DNA of 64,000 bases from Sansalvadorimonas sp965243775 (GTDB lineage Bacteria > Pseudomonadota > Gammaproteobacteria > Pseudomonadales > Endozoicomonadaceae): positions 62,001 to 126,000 of the forward strand of contig CBDEWF010000075.1 in the NCBI GenBank assembly GCA_965243775.1, given 5' to 3'. Each line of letters begins with the position of its first letter. The first letter of the stretch is position 1. Shown here piece after piece: positions 46,262 through 55,143 of the stretch. The notes below the pieces were generated by a model, which was not told the origin of the DNA, made no database searches, and saw nothing but the letters and a program-made list of their open reading frames with translations. Both the position numbers and the translations under genes were made by a program.

Positions 46262-48800
46262 CACCCACTTGAATAACTTTTCCTGAAGCAAACTTTCCAG
46301 CCAGTATGGCCTGTGCCAGCGGGTTCTCAATCTCACGCTGAATGGCACGCTTCAACGGGCGGGCACCATAGACAGGATCAAACCCGGCATCCACCAGCAG
46401 GGACATAGCCTCGTCAGACAGTTCCAGAGACAGATCATTTTCCTCCAGACGGGTTCTCAGGCGGTCAAGCTGAATAGCGGCAATCCCCATAATCTGTTCT
46501 TTAGCCAGAGGGTGGAATACCACAAGTTCATCAATACGGTTAACAAATTCCGGACGAAAGTGCTGGCCAACAACCTCCATCAAGGTACTTTTCACCGTTT
46601 CAAACTCATGATTTTCCAGAGTCTGAATCAGGTCTGACCCCAGGTTGGAAGTCATCACAATCACGGTATTACGAAAATCAACGGTACGCCCCTGACCATC
46701 GGTCAGGCGACCATCATCCAGAACCTGCAAAAGGATATTGAAAACATCGGCATGGGCTTTTTCCACCTCGTCCAGCAGAACCACGCTGTAGGGGCGCCGG
46801 CGTACAGCTTCGGTCAGATAACCACCCTCTTCATAACCGACATACCCGGGAGGAGCTCCAAGCAAACGGGCCACGGAGTGCTTCTCCATAAATTCAGACA
46901 TATCAATCCGGACAACCGCTTCCTCGGTATCAAACAGGAACTCAGCCAGTGCTTTGCACAACTCGGTTTTGCCAACACCGGTCGGGCCAAGAAACATAAA
47001 TGATCCGTTGGGCCTGTTAGGATCAGACAGCCCGGCCCGGCTGCGACGGACAGCGTCAGAAACCGCCTGCACAGCTTCCTCCTGCCCGATAACACGACTG
47101 TGCAGCGCATCTTCCATACGCAGCAGCTTATCCCGTTCGCCTTCCAGCATCCTGTTTACTGGAATACCGGTCCAGCGGGACACCACCTCGGCAATCTCTT
47201 CATCAGTCACCTTGTTACGCAGCAACTGCATACCGGCAGATTCGGCATCCTGAGCCTGCTCGATACGCTTCTCAATATCTGGCAGCTTGCCGTACTGAAT
47301 CTCGGACATTTTCGCCAGATCACCACTGCGGTTGGCAGCATCCAGCTCCAGCAGAAGTTTCTCTTTTTCTGCTTTCAGCTTATGTGCCCCCTGCAACACG
47401 GCCTTCTCTGCGGTCCAGATTTCGTCCAGATCCGAAAATTCTTTCTCCAGCCCGGCAATCTCTTCATCAAGGATTTCCAGGCGCTGTTGAGATGCCTTGT
47501 CCTTCTCTTTCTTCAGGGCTTCCTTTTCGATCTTCAACTGAATCAGGCGACGCTCAAGCTTATCCATGGACTCCGGCTTGGAGTCCATCTCCATGCGGAT
47601 ACGGCTGGCGGCTTCATCAATCAGGTCAATAGCCTTATCCGGAAGCTGTCGATCCGTAATGTAGCGATGAGACAGCTTGGCAGCAGCGATTATTGCCGGG
47701 TCAGTGATATCAACATGGTGGTGAACCTCATAGCGCTCTTTCAGACCCCGCAGAATAGCAATGGTGTCTTCAACGGCGGGTTCATCCACCAGCACCTTCT
47801 GGAAACGGCGCTCCAGAGCGGCATCTTTTTCAATATACTGGCGATACTCATCAAGAGTGGTGGCACCGACACAGTGCAGCTCTCCCCGGGCCAGGGCTGG
47901 TTTCAGCATATTACCGGCATCCATCGCCCCTTCAGCCTTGCCGGCTCCTACCATGGTGTGCAGCTCATCAATAAACAGAATGACCTGCCCCTCCTGTTTA
48001 GCCAGATCATTCAGAACAGCCTTCAGGCGCTCTTCAAACTCCCCTCGGTATTTCGCCCCGGCCAGCAGTGCTCCCAGATCCAGAGAGAGAATACGCTTGT
48101 TACGAATACCTTCCGGCACCTCACCATTGATAATCCGCAGAGCCAGACCTTCCACAATAGCTGTTTTACCAACACCAGGTTCACCGATCAGCACAGGGTT
48201 GTTCTTGGTTCTCCTCTGCAGAACCTGCACAGTGCGCCGGATCTCATCATCACGACCAATCACCGGGTCCAGCTTGCCCTGCTCAGCCCGCTCGGTGAGA
48301 TCTATGGTGTACTTGGCCAGGGCATTGCGGCTGTCCTCGGCATTGGGATCATTAACAGACTCCCCGCCACGCAGATTTTTGATAGCCGTTTCCAGCGCCT
48401 TCTTGCTGACCCCCTGATCCCGAAGCAGCTGACCAAGGGAGCCACTGTCTTCCATCATTGCCAGCAGTACCGTTTCACTGCTGATGAACTGGTCTTTATT
48501 TTGCTGGGCCTGCTTGTCGGCAAGATTCAGCAGGCGCAGCAGCGGCTGGGATGGCTGAATATCACCGGTGGGATTTTTGACCACGGCAATCTTATCGATA
48601 ACCCCGGTCAGCCCCTGGCTCAGGGTGGCAATATCAAACCCCACCTGGGCCAGCAGGGGTTTCACCGCTCCTCCCTGCTGCTCCAGCATGGCTTGCAGCA
48701 AATGAGCTGGCTCAATACTGTTATGGTCTTTACCCACTGCCAGAGACTGTGCATCTGACAGGGCTGCCTGCAGCTTGCTGGTTAAACGTTCGGCACGCAT
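46233..48800 (-). CDS. clpB: ATP-dependent disaggregase ClpB
   Basis: A Hsp100 hexamer that, with DnaK, pulls apart protein aggregates. The 855-residue protein aligns throughout with E. coli ClpB: N-domain MRAERLTSKLQAALSDAQSL, first Walker A GEPGVGKT (206-213), Walker B ILFIDELHTMVGAG, the middle coiled coil (about 410-520) and the second Walker A GPTGVGKT near 605, with sensor GARPLKRAIQ. Its 3' end overlaps the convergent coiled-coil gene by 29 bp. A heat-shock-type promoter lies upstream. Gene order clpB-pgeF-rluD/bamD matches Pseudomonas, except for the orphan inserted at 49016. Confidence 0.97.
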   Translation of the reverse strand: MRAERLTSKLQAALSDAQSLAVGKDHNSIEPAHLLQAMLEQQGGAVKPLLAQVGFDIATLSQGLTGVIDKIAVVKNPTGDIQPSQPLLRLLNLADKQAQQNKDQFISSETVLLAMMEDSGSLGQLLRDQGVSKKALETAIKNLRGGESVNDPNAEDSRNALAKYTIDLTERAEQGKLDPVIGRDDEIRRTVQVLQRRTKNNPVLIGEPGVGKTAIVEGLALRIINGEVPEGIRNKRILSLDLGALLAGAKYRGEFEERLKAVLNDLAKQEGQVILFIDELHTMVGAGKAEGAMDAGNMLKPALARGELHCVGATTLDEYRQYIEKDAALERRFQKVLVDEPAVEDTIAILRGLKERYEVHHHVDITDPAIIAAAKLSHRYITDRQLPDKAIDLIDEAASRIRMEMDSKPESMDKLERRLIQLKIEKEALKKEKDKASQQRLEILDEEIAGLEKEFSDLDEIWTAEKAVLQGAHKLKAEKEKLLLELDAANRSGDLAKMSEIQYGKLPDIEKRIEQAQDAESAGMQLLRNKVTDEEIAEVVSRWTGIPVNRMLEGERDKLLRMEDALHSRVIGQEEAVQAVSDAVRRSRAGLSDPNRPNGSFMFLGPTGVGKTELCKALAEFLFDTEEAVVRIDMSEFMEKHSVARLLGAPPGYVGYEEGGYLTEAVRRRPYSVVLLDEVEKAHADVFNILLQVLDDGRLTDGQGRTVDFRNTVIVMTSNLGSDLIQTLENHEFETVKSTLMEVVGQHFRPEFVNRIDELVVFHPLAKEQIMGIAAIQLDRLRTRLEENDLSLELSDEAMSLLVDAGFDPVYGARPLKRAIQREIENPLAQAILAGKFASGKVIQVGVRDHKIRFD

Positions 48801-48840
48801 GGCTTTCCCCTCATTGCCAGAAATTCAATGTTCTGTTTTT

Positions 48841-48870
48841 TATATGGCGACTATTAAGAGAAATTCAACA
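48841..48870 (-). promoter_or_regulatory. Candidate sigma-32 promoter of clpB
   Basis: On the minus strand GTTGAAT, a spacer of about 14 bp, then CGCCATATA resembles the CTTGAAA/CCCCATNT heat-shock consensus. The -35-containing segment AGAGAAATTCAACAGG is duplicated in tandem just upstream (48858-48890, plus-strand coordinates). Confidence 0.6.
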
Positions 48871-49015
48871 GGTAAGAGAAATTCAACAGGGTGGAAGGTA
48901 TCAGATGAAGAGGTGGGGGGGGGGAGACAGGCACTTTATTATGTGGACCCAGTAAAGCTAATGCTACTGAGCCACATATTTCACTCTCAATACCACCTGG
49001 GGACCATGGTATTCA

Positions 49016-49618
49016 TCACTGAGCCAATTCTTGCAATAGTGCTTTCAGCTTTGGAACCAACAAATTACGGTTAAAATGTATAGCATTTCTATCGTCTTCT
49101 ATAGATTTGATAACTGCATTGATGATGACTTCAGCATATGCTGGAGGGATATTATTGTCCACCAAGAAAGCTTGAACTACCTGAGCTTGCGACTCAGCTG
49201 TGGCTTCATCAGTATTACTTTTAGCGGCAATCATTTTTGCCAGCAATACGTTGTTCAAATAAACATCTTCCAATTTTTCACGATTTAGATTAATTCGGTA
49301 TAAACGTGTATAGCAGGAGCTATATGTTATTGACCTATTCGCAAGCTTCGTATCATGTTCTGGCTTTTCTGCGTATGACGACACCCCTTCGTGAACCGCA
49401 TCAAGCTTTCCCTCCAGTTCACTCAGCCAACTCAACAGCGAGTGAGTGGGATCATAAACACTAACGGGTATAAACCCCCACGCGCTCCCACACTCCTGAA
49501 CCTTATCATTTTTATCCAGGTAAATGGTTCTATCCGCAATGCCGGGTTGAGAGCGTTGATCGCTTATCTGTGACATTATTAACGATGCATCGCTATATAT
49601 ATCTGACAATATGTTCAT
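49016..49618 (-). CDS. Orphan protein, function unknown
   Basis: A 200-residue protein with AAGGAA eight bases before its ATG. It contains ADRTIYLDKNDKVQECGSAW, a Tyr/Cys-rich middle (ITYSSCYTRLYRINLNREKL) and a helical C-terminus (AQVVQAFLVDNNIPPAYAEV). No signal peptide or membrane segment is seen. It interrupts the usual clpB-pgeF neighbourhood, has a lower G+C content than its neighbours, and was probably acquired. I do not recognise a family. Confidence 0.68.
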   Translation of the reverse strand: MNILSDIYSDASLIMSQISDQRSQPGIADRTIYLDKNDKVQECGSAWGFIPVSVYDPTHSLLSWLSELEGKLDAVHEGVSSYAEKPEHDTKLANRSITYSSCYTRLYRINLNREKLEDVYLNNVLLAKMIAAKSNTDEATAESQAQVVQAFLVDNNIPPAYAEVIINAVIKSIEDDRNAIHFNRNLLVPKLKALLQELAQ

Positions 49619-49791
49619 AATCTGCTTCCTTTCAGTCTGATTTCAATTATTTACAGGTAACATCCCCCGATAACTTTCTATCCCACGGAATCTGTTCAGC
49701 CCTGCCTGCAATACATATGATGCAAATTCATACCAAAAGTTCCCCTAAAGACAGGAAACAGACTTACAGAAACGCAAACTGAGAAGGCAGG

Positions 49792-50532
49792 CTATTCCAG
49801 CCAGATAGAGGAAATCATCCGCCCGGAAGAGGCGCCATCGCGGCGATAGGAGTGGAACAGTTCATCTTCAATAACAGTACACAGGCCTCCACCGCTGATA
49901 TCGGTGATACTCAGGCGATTGAGTCTCTGCCGGGCAATTTGATACAAATCACCCAGCCAGTGATCACCCTCACCCTCAACAAAGGCTTCCTCTGCTGCAG
50001 GGTCAGCCTTGATAAAGGCCTCACGCACCTCTGGCCCGACCTCAAAGCATCGGCGACTGATAGCCGGCCCCATCCAGGCCATTAACTCTTCGCCAGGAAC
50101 GCCTAGTGCTTTTACGGTCGTTTCCAGAACACCATCACAAAGTCCGCGCCAACCCGCATGGGAAGCAGCAACCTTTGTTCCGGATTTATTACAGAAAAGT
50201 ACAGGCAGACAATCGGCGGTTAGAACCGTACAAGGAATACCTTTCTGGTCGGTCCAGACTGCATCAGCTTCAACGCCGTATTCCGCATCACCGGGAACGA
50301 CGGTTACTCCATGCACCTGAGTGATCCAGCAGGGCTGCTGTTTCCAGCCCCACTGCTGAACCAACTCTTCACCCCACGAGGATAACCACTGCTTCCGTCT
50401 TGCAGGAAAGTCCGGCTGATTCCTTTCACCCATAGGTGGCCCAACCGGGCTAATGGATTTGGTAGAAACAAACGCCTTAACTCCTGCGGGCGCAGCCCAC
50501 TCAGGGAGCAGATAGTTATCCTTCAGCATCAT
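49792..50532 (-). CDS. pgeF: Multicopper-fold peptidoglycan editing factor (YfiH/PgeF)
   Basis: A 246-residue DUF152 protein. Conserved metal/nucleoside-site segments are WITQVHGVTVV, VLTADCLPVLFCN and SHAGWRGLCDGV, plus GPAISRRCFEVGPEV. YfiH proteins were described as laccase-like and, in E. coli, as removing wrongly incorporated serine from muropeptide precursors; related proteins act on purine nucleosides. The start overlaps the rluD stop by 4 bp (ATGA type), indicating coupling. Confidence 0.92.
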   Translation of the reverse strand: MMLKDNYLLPEWAAPAGVKAFVSTKSISPVGPPMGERNQPDFPARRKQWLSSWGEELVQQWGWKQQPCWITQVHGVTVVPGDAEYGVEADAVWTDQKGIPCTVLTADCLPVLFCNKSGTKVAASHAGWRGLCDGVLETTVKALGVPGEELMAWMGPAISRRCFEVGPEVREAFIKADPAAEEAFVEGEGDHWLGDLYQIARQRLNRLSITDISGGGLCTVIEDELFHSYRRDGASSGRMISSIWLE

Positions 50533-51491
50533 GGGGTTACAAGCTCCATATCCTGCTCAAGCACATCCAGGAAGGTCTGGAAGTCTTCAGGAAGTTCAGT
50601 TTCCCACTCCATATAGTCGCCGCTATGGGGGTGTACAAGTCCAAGACGGCGGGCATGGAGTGCCTGGCGGTCAAAATCTTTGATAGCCGTGGTCAGCTCC
50701 TGACTGGCACCCTTGGGAAACCTCGGAGGCCCGGCATAGAGACTGTCTCCAACCAGCGGATAACGCAGGTGGCTCATATGGACCCGGATCTGGTGAGTTC
50801 GTCCGGTTTCCAGCTGCAGCTGAATATGGGTATGCCCCTGATAACGCTGAATCACCCGATAGTGGGTCACTGAAGGCTTGCCGCCATCGGTAACTGCCAT
50901 CTTCAGGCGGTTGGTGGGGTGACGCCCGATGGGCTGATCAACCACCCCGCCAGCACTCATCACACCAAAGGCAATGGCTTCATATTCACGGCTGACAGTG
51001 CGCTCCTGTAACTGCTCAACCAGATCATTCTGGGCCTGCATAGTACGAGCGACCACCATCAGGCCGGTTGTGTCTTTGTCAAGGCGATGAACAATGCCCG
51101 CCCTGGGCACAGAAACCAGCTCCGGGTAACGGTACAGCAGACCATTCAGCAAGGTGCCACTCCAGTTACCGGCCGCCGGATGTACCACCAGACCACGGGG
51201 TTTATTGATAATAATTATGTAGTCATCTTCGTAGACCACATCCAGGGGGATATCTTCCGGCTCCCAGCGATTTTCCTGTTCAAGCTCAGCAGCCAGATGC
51301 AGAAGCTCTCCTCCGTAAAGACGGTCTCTGGAGCGGATAGTTTTGCCATCAACCGTCAGTGCCCCTGCACGTATCCAGCCCTGCAGACAGGAACGGGAGT
51401 AGTCTGGAAACACCTTTGATGCGATCTGGTCCAGACGCCTACCACCCAGTTCCACAGGAACGGAGGCCTCAAGGTTTATCTTTTCAGCCAT
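50529..51491 (-). CDS. rluD: 23S rRNA pseudouridine synthase D
   Basis: RluD makes pseudouridines 1911, 1915 and 1917 in helix 69 of 23S rRNA. An N-terminal S4 RNA-binding domain (GRRLDQIASKVFPDYSRS) precedes the catalytic domain with motif GIVHRLDKDTTGLMVVA, whose aspartate is at about residue 138 (E. coli Asp139). The ATG at 51491 gives 320 residues; the frame extends to 51545 without family-like sequence. It is divergent from bamD, as in Pseudomonas. Confidence 0.94.
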   Translation of the reverse strand: MAEKINLEASVPVELGGRRLDQIASKVFPDYSRSCLQGWIRAGALTVDGKTIRSRDRLYGGELLHLAAELEQENRWEPEDIPLDVVYEDDYIIIINKPRGLVVHPAAGNWSGTLLNGLLYRYPELVSVPRAGIVHRLDKDTTGLMVVARTMQAQNDLVEQLQERTVSREYEAIAFGVMSAGGVVDQPIGRHPTNRLKMAVTDGGKPSVTHYRVIQRYQGHTHIQLQLETGRTHQIRVHMSHLRYPLVGDSLYAGPPRFPKGASQELTTAIKDFDRQALHARRLGLVHPHSGDYMEWETELPEDFQTFLDVLEQDMELVTP

Positions 51492-51726
51492 AAATGAAGC
51501 TAGAATTCCTATATCAACTGAATACAACAGCGTGTATCCGGTCAATGCAGACAGACATATCCACTGACCTGAATCATCGTTGGAAACACGTCTGAAAAGA
51601 TCGAAGCCGGATAGCTTGGGATTAACCCCGTGCTGTGATTAAATAGAACGATTAACGCAGTTTATCACAGCATGTCTTGCTCCGGGATGGACGGACAGCA
51701 GCGGGAATGCACCTCAGGGATAACCC

Positions 51727-52704
51727 ATGGGACCAAAAAAACATTTTCTTATTCTGGCAATGACCTTAGTATTGGCCGCCTGTTCCAGTACAGAAAAAAC
51801 AGTACCAGAGAGCCTGACTGAAGCCGAGCTTTATGAGCAATCGACAGCAGCTCTTAATGACCGGAATTTTTCCACCGCCGTCGAAAAGCTCCGCGCCCTC
51901 GAATCACGTTATCCCTTTGGGCCCTTTGCGGAGCAGGCCCAGCTGGATCTGATTTACGCTTACTACATGAGCACAGAGCCGGAAGCTTCACGGGCCTCTG
52001 CAGAGCGCTTTATCCGCCTGCACCCCCAGCACCCCAATGTTGACTACGCCTACTACATGCGAGGTCTGGCCTCCAACACTGCCGACCTGGGCCTGCTGGA
52101 GCGCTATGTGCCTGTCGACCTGTCCCGCCGGGATCCGGGTCAGGCTCGCCAGTCCTTCGGCGAGTTTGCTGAACTTCTGCGCCGCTTCCCTGACAGCAAA
52201 TATGCTCCCGATGCCCGCCAGCGCATGATCTACCTGCGTAACCGTCTGGCTCGCTACGAGATGCACGCTGCTGACTACTACCTGAAGCGCAAGGCTTACG
52301 TTGCCGCCGTCAACCGGGGCCGTTATGTGGTTGAACACCTTCAGGGCACACCGGTTGTAGAAGAAGCCCTGGGAATAATGATTGAAGGTTATCAGCATCT
52401 GGGCCTGAACAAGCCCGCCGATGAAGCTCTGCTGGTTTTGAAAACCAACTTTCCGGACAGCACCATGCTGAGTCCCGAAGGTGAGTTTATCGGCCACCGT
52501 ATTTACAGCGATGTCGATCCCTCCCTGCTGAGCACTGTGACCTTTGGCCTGTTGGGTAGCAATGATGCCCCGGCCCCCCGCTCCCGTGCCGATATAACCG
52601 AAGAGGAAGAAGAGAATTCAATCCTGAGCACTTTGACTTTTGGCCTGTTCGGCAACGATGCCGAGAGCAGTTCACAAGAAATTCCTGAACCACCCAGGCA
52701 GTGA
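51727..52704 (+). CDS. bamD: Outer-membrane assembly lipoprotein BamD
   Basis: BamD is the essential lipoprotein of the BAM complex that inserts beta-barrel proteins. The signal peptide ends with lipobox LAAC (Cys19). TPR-type repeats fill residues 30-250 (ELYEQSTAALNDRNFSTAVE, SFGEFAELLRRFPDSKYAPD, YLKRKAYVAAVNRGRYVVEH). At 325 residues it is longer than E. coli BamD (245). The extra C-terminus carries two copies of a motif: LLSTVTFGLLGSNDA and ILSTLTFGLFGNDA. AGGGATAACCC precedes the ATG. Confidence 0.94.
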   Translation: MGPKKHFLILAMTLVLAACSSTEKTVPESLTEAELYEQSTAALNDRNFSTAVEKLRALESRYPFGPFAEQAQLDLIYAYYMSTEPEASRASAERFIRLHPQHPNVDYAYYMRGLASNTADLGLLERYVPVDLSRRDPGQARQSFGEFAELLRRFPDSKYAPDARQRMIYLRNRLARYEMHAADYYLKRKAYVAAVNRGRYVVEHLQGTPVVEEALGIMIEGYQHLGLNKPADEALLVLKTNFPDSTMLSPEGEFIGHRIYSDVDPSLLSTVTFGLLGSNDAPAPRSRADITEEEEENSILSTLTFGLFGNDAESSSQEIPEPPRQ

Positions 52705-52733
52705 GCTAAAAACAGGCTATAGATTGTTTGTAG

Positions 52734-52759
52734 AAAGGCCTGATGAGCAGGCCTTTTTT
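52734..52759 (+). terminator. bamD terminator
   Basis: AAAGGCCTG, loop ATGAG, CAGGCCTTT then TTT. Confidence 0.88.
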
Positions 52760-52829
52760 AATATTGAATTTTCAGGAGTCTGTTCCCAGCCAGGCCTCTG
52801 AAAAACCAAGAGAGCCCAGGGAGTCGACT

Positions 52830-53015
52830 GTGACGACAACTGTTAAATGTCCCCAGTGCGGGAAAAGTGTGGAGTGGAAACCGGAAAACAGATACCGACC
52901 CTTCTGCTGTGAAAGATGCAAGATGATTGATCTGGGCGCATGGGCCGCTGAAGAGCACAAGATTCCTGGATCAAAACAGTATGATGATTTGATGTCTGAA
53001 ACTCTGGACAGCTAA
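52830..53015 (+). CDS. yacG: DNA gyrase inhibitor YacG
   Basis: A 61-residue zinc protein that in E. coli binds GyrB and inhibits gyrase. The zinc ligands are CPQC and CCERC (Cys7, Cys10, Cys26, Cys30), followed by the invariant MIDLGAWAAEEHKIP. The GTG at 52830 is chosen because AGGGAG stands 8-9 bases upstream and the length then matches the family; the upstream open frame to 52743 runs through the bamD terminator. Confidence 0.88.
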   Translation: MTTTVKCPQCGKSVEWKPENRYRPFCCERCKMIDLGAWAAEEHKIPGSKQYDDLMSETLDS

Positions 53016-53059
53016 AACCTGATGACCCACATTGAGCGCATTACACACATAAGGATTAC

Positions 53060-53493
53060 CAGCTGCTGGTTTCATCATCCGCTTTCGCGGAAGACTTCTA
53101 CAAAGCAGTATTGTGTAAAGAAGCTTCTTCTGAAGAGGTTATGATGGTTGGGCGTATCGTGGTTATCGCTCGTCCCTCCCTGCTTGCAATGGATCCTGAC
53201 AGCCCCGTTCTTGAACTCGTTTCTTCCGCCTGGGCTGGTTTTGATGCAGCTTTTAGTCCTGCACTTTTACTCAGCCTATTCTGGAAATATATGAACCGTA
53301 ACGGTGCTTTATTGCTGGAGGTGTGACGATGGTGATTTGGAAGCAGATCAGTGGTGGTATGTTTGATCTGTATGAAATCACGCTGGGTATCATTCTGGCT
53401 ACAGCAGTCATTGTTGTTATCAACCCGATGACCAGTAAGCCTTCTGAAGATATTACTGGTGAGTTTACTGAAGTGAAACGTAGCCTTGCCTAA
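53060..53493 (+). pseudogene. putP: Remnant of sodium/proline symporter PutP (C-terminus)
   Basis: Translated in the right frames, this region matches the last 145 or so residues of PutP: QLLVSSSAFAEDFYKAVLCK, then ARPSLLAMDPDSPVLELVSS, AWAGFDAAFSPALLLSLFWK and RNGALL. After a frame change near 53308 it continues GGVTMVIWKQISGGMFDLYE and ITLGIILATAVIVVINPMTS. The N-terminal two thirds are missing and no start is present. It is a decayed copy left next to the proline-rich orphan. Confidence 0.85.
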
Positions 53494-53498
53494 CCAAA

Positions 53499-53554
53499 CC
53501 CTAAAACTACTCAGACCAGAAAGCAATTCTTTCTGAGCTAAGTAGTTTAGGGAA
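53499..53554. terminator. Long inverted repeat after the putP remnant
   Basis: CCCTAAAACTACT pairs with AGTAGTTTAGGG (one bulge), and inside it AGAAAG pairs with CTTTCT. It probably served as the putP terminator and lies just before the stop of the convergent orphan. Confidence 0.6.
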
Positions 53555-53567
53555 AACAATATGTGCA

Positions 53568-55025
53568 TCAATCAGCTTTGGCCTTCTTCTGCTGAGGCTC
53601 ATTCCCTGACCCTTCAACCAATTTCCGCTTCAGTTTGATGGCCTCGCTCAGCTTATCCTTAATATCTTTATGACCTGAATGACCACTAGCCTCCAAAGCT
53701 TCAATAAACCTGTCTATAGAACTGCTATCAACCAAGAGCCAGCTATTCATTATGCGGAGAACTCTGTCGGCTCCTGCCTGTGTCGTTTCCATCGCATCAA
53801 GCTCATCTTTTTGATGCTGAGTAATCAATTTCTTTGCAATAAGAACAGTCCCTAAATCCCTTGCATTTAAAGATTGAGCGAACATATCACGGTTTTCATC
53901 TATACACTCTTTGGCGGCCCTGGCCCGCACAGCGTTATAATCTTGAGGAGTGCCTTTTAGCCACAATGCAATTGCTTCATTAATACCACCAGACTCTGTA
54001 AAGCACTCACATATAACGGAATGCCGCTCAGGTTCTGACGTCACCATTTTTACCAGAGCACTTACCATCCGTTCTTCTCGACCAACTTTACTTTCACTTC
54101 CAGACAAAGCAATAACCGGACAAAGCTCCCTTTCCTTCAAAACAGGCACAAGCGCATCGTAGTCTATACACCTAAGGCGCTTGTCTTGCTGGTTCCAACG
54201 ATCAATCTTTTCTTTAGCAATAGTTTTTTCTTCACCAGAAAGCTTTGGCATTTGATCTAAAAACACTTCCAGCATATCGTTGAAGACAGGCTCATAACTT
54301 AATCTGTCCAGAGTATCTCCAAGCCAGTTAACTGCACTCTCACCACAAACTGTGCAATAGTCTTTGAGTTTTGTTGTCATCTGATCCAAACACTCCGCAG
54401 CATCATTCATATCTTGATACTTCTCCGTAGAGGAAATTACTCCTTGCCCCTCTCGGTTGAGCTGAACCATATACTCATTCATATGCTCTTTGCAGACAAC
54501 TGACCGACATTGCGCGTTCACTGCATCCAACCTCTTAGTGACATAAATCTCCGGTTTCTGGCCTGCAGGTCTTGCAGGGGTGTTTGCAAAAAACTGATAC
54601 CAACTTTCACCTTTCTCAGGCCTTGAGCCTTTGGCTCGCGGCGCTGCGGGAACCCTCTCCTGCGGTGGCAGGGCAGAAACCGTATGCTCTGGTGGAACTG
54701 CAGTCGCATACATGGAGCCAGGATACTGTGGCCTCATAGCTGGAGCAGAAGGCACCTGGCCATAATAACCGCCAACAAACCCGGTTGGAGGGCACTGAGT
54801 GGGATATGGATATCCAGGTGTTCCCCAATAAGACTGTGGTGGAACTTGCCCTGAATATGGCGGATAACTAGGCCTAAAAGAGGGTGACTGCTGCCCCAAA
54901 CCAGGTGGAGGCGCTGATGAATACTCCTGCATGCCAGAAGACGATGGAGGAACGTAGTATCCAGGTGGCTGGGGAGGAAATGAAGGGCGATTGGGGTTGT
55001 TACCGTTGTACATAAGGCTGCTCAT
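53568..55025 (-). CDS. Proline-rich protein with three CARD-like helical repeats and NLS-like tail
   Basis: A 485-residue orphan. Residues 1-130 are disordered and rich in Pro, Tyr, Gly and Ser (FPPQPPGYYVPPSSSG), like eukaryotic low-complexity domains. Three helical modules of about 70-85 residues follow: about 175-256, 287-357 and 377-462. The last reads as a CARD/death-fold bundle: MFAQSLNARDLGTVLIAKKL, ITQHQKDELDAME, TTQAGADRVLRIMNSWL, SSSIDRFIEALEASGH, KDIKDKLSEA. The first two show the same helix order more loosely. The C-terminus has KRK, twelve residues, then KKAK, a bipartite nuclear-localisation-like pattern. No signal peptide is seen. It lies between a putP remnant and an IS. The CARD assignment is a pattern judgement, not a database hit. 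Confidence 0.75.
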   Translation of the reverse strand: MSSLMYNGNNPNRPSFPPQPPGYYVPPSSSGMQEYSSAPPPGLGQQSPSFRPSYPPYSGQVPPQSYWGTPGYPYPTQCPPTGFVGGYYGQVPSAPAMRPQYPGSMYATAVPPEHTVSALPPQERVPAAPRAKGSRPEKGESWYQFFANTPARPAGQKPEIYVTKRLDAVNAQCRSVVCKEHMNEYMVQLNREGQGVISSTEKYQDMNDAAECLDQMTTKLKDYCTVCGESAVNWLGDTLDRLSYEPVFNDMLEVFLDQMPKLSGEEKTIAKEKIDRWNQQDKRLRCIDYDALVPVLKERELCPVIALSGSESKVGREERMVSALVKMVTSEPERHSVICECFTESGGINEAIALWLKGTPQDYNAVRARAAKECIDENRDMFAQSLNARDLGTVLIAKKLITQHQKDELDAMETTQAGADRVLRIMNSWLLVDSSSIDRFIEALEASGHSGHKDIKDKLSEAIKLKRKLVEGSGNEPQQKKAKAD

Positions 55026-55143
55026 ATGGTTGCTTGTTTTTTGACCTTGCGAACACTATCTCCTCTTGCAACACCAATGACTAACAAGCAACCCCAGAAG
55101 GTCTAACTATTTGAAATATAAAACTCGCCCATAAGCCACCTAT

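Noticed and set aside
47100..48758. 552-codon open frame antisense to clpB
   Set aside because: Shadow of clpB; the sequence is Leu/Gln/His-rich without motifs and has no ribosome-binding site.
53640..54503. Bacterial CARD-gasdermin defence operon
   Set aside because: No gasdermin, caspase-like or trypsin-like gene lies beside the CARD-like protein; neighbours are a putP remnant and an IS.
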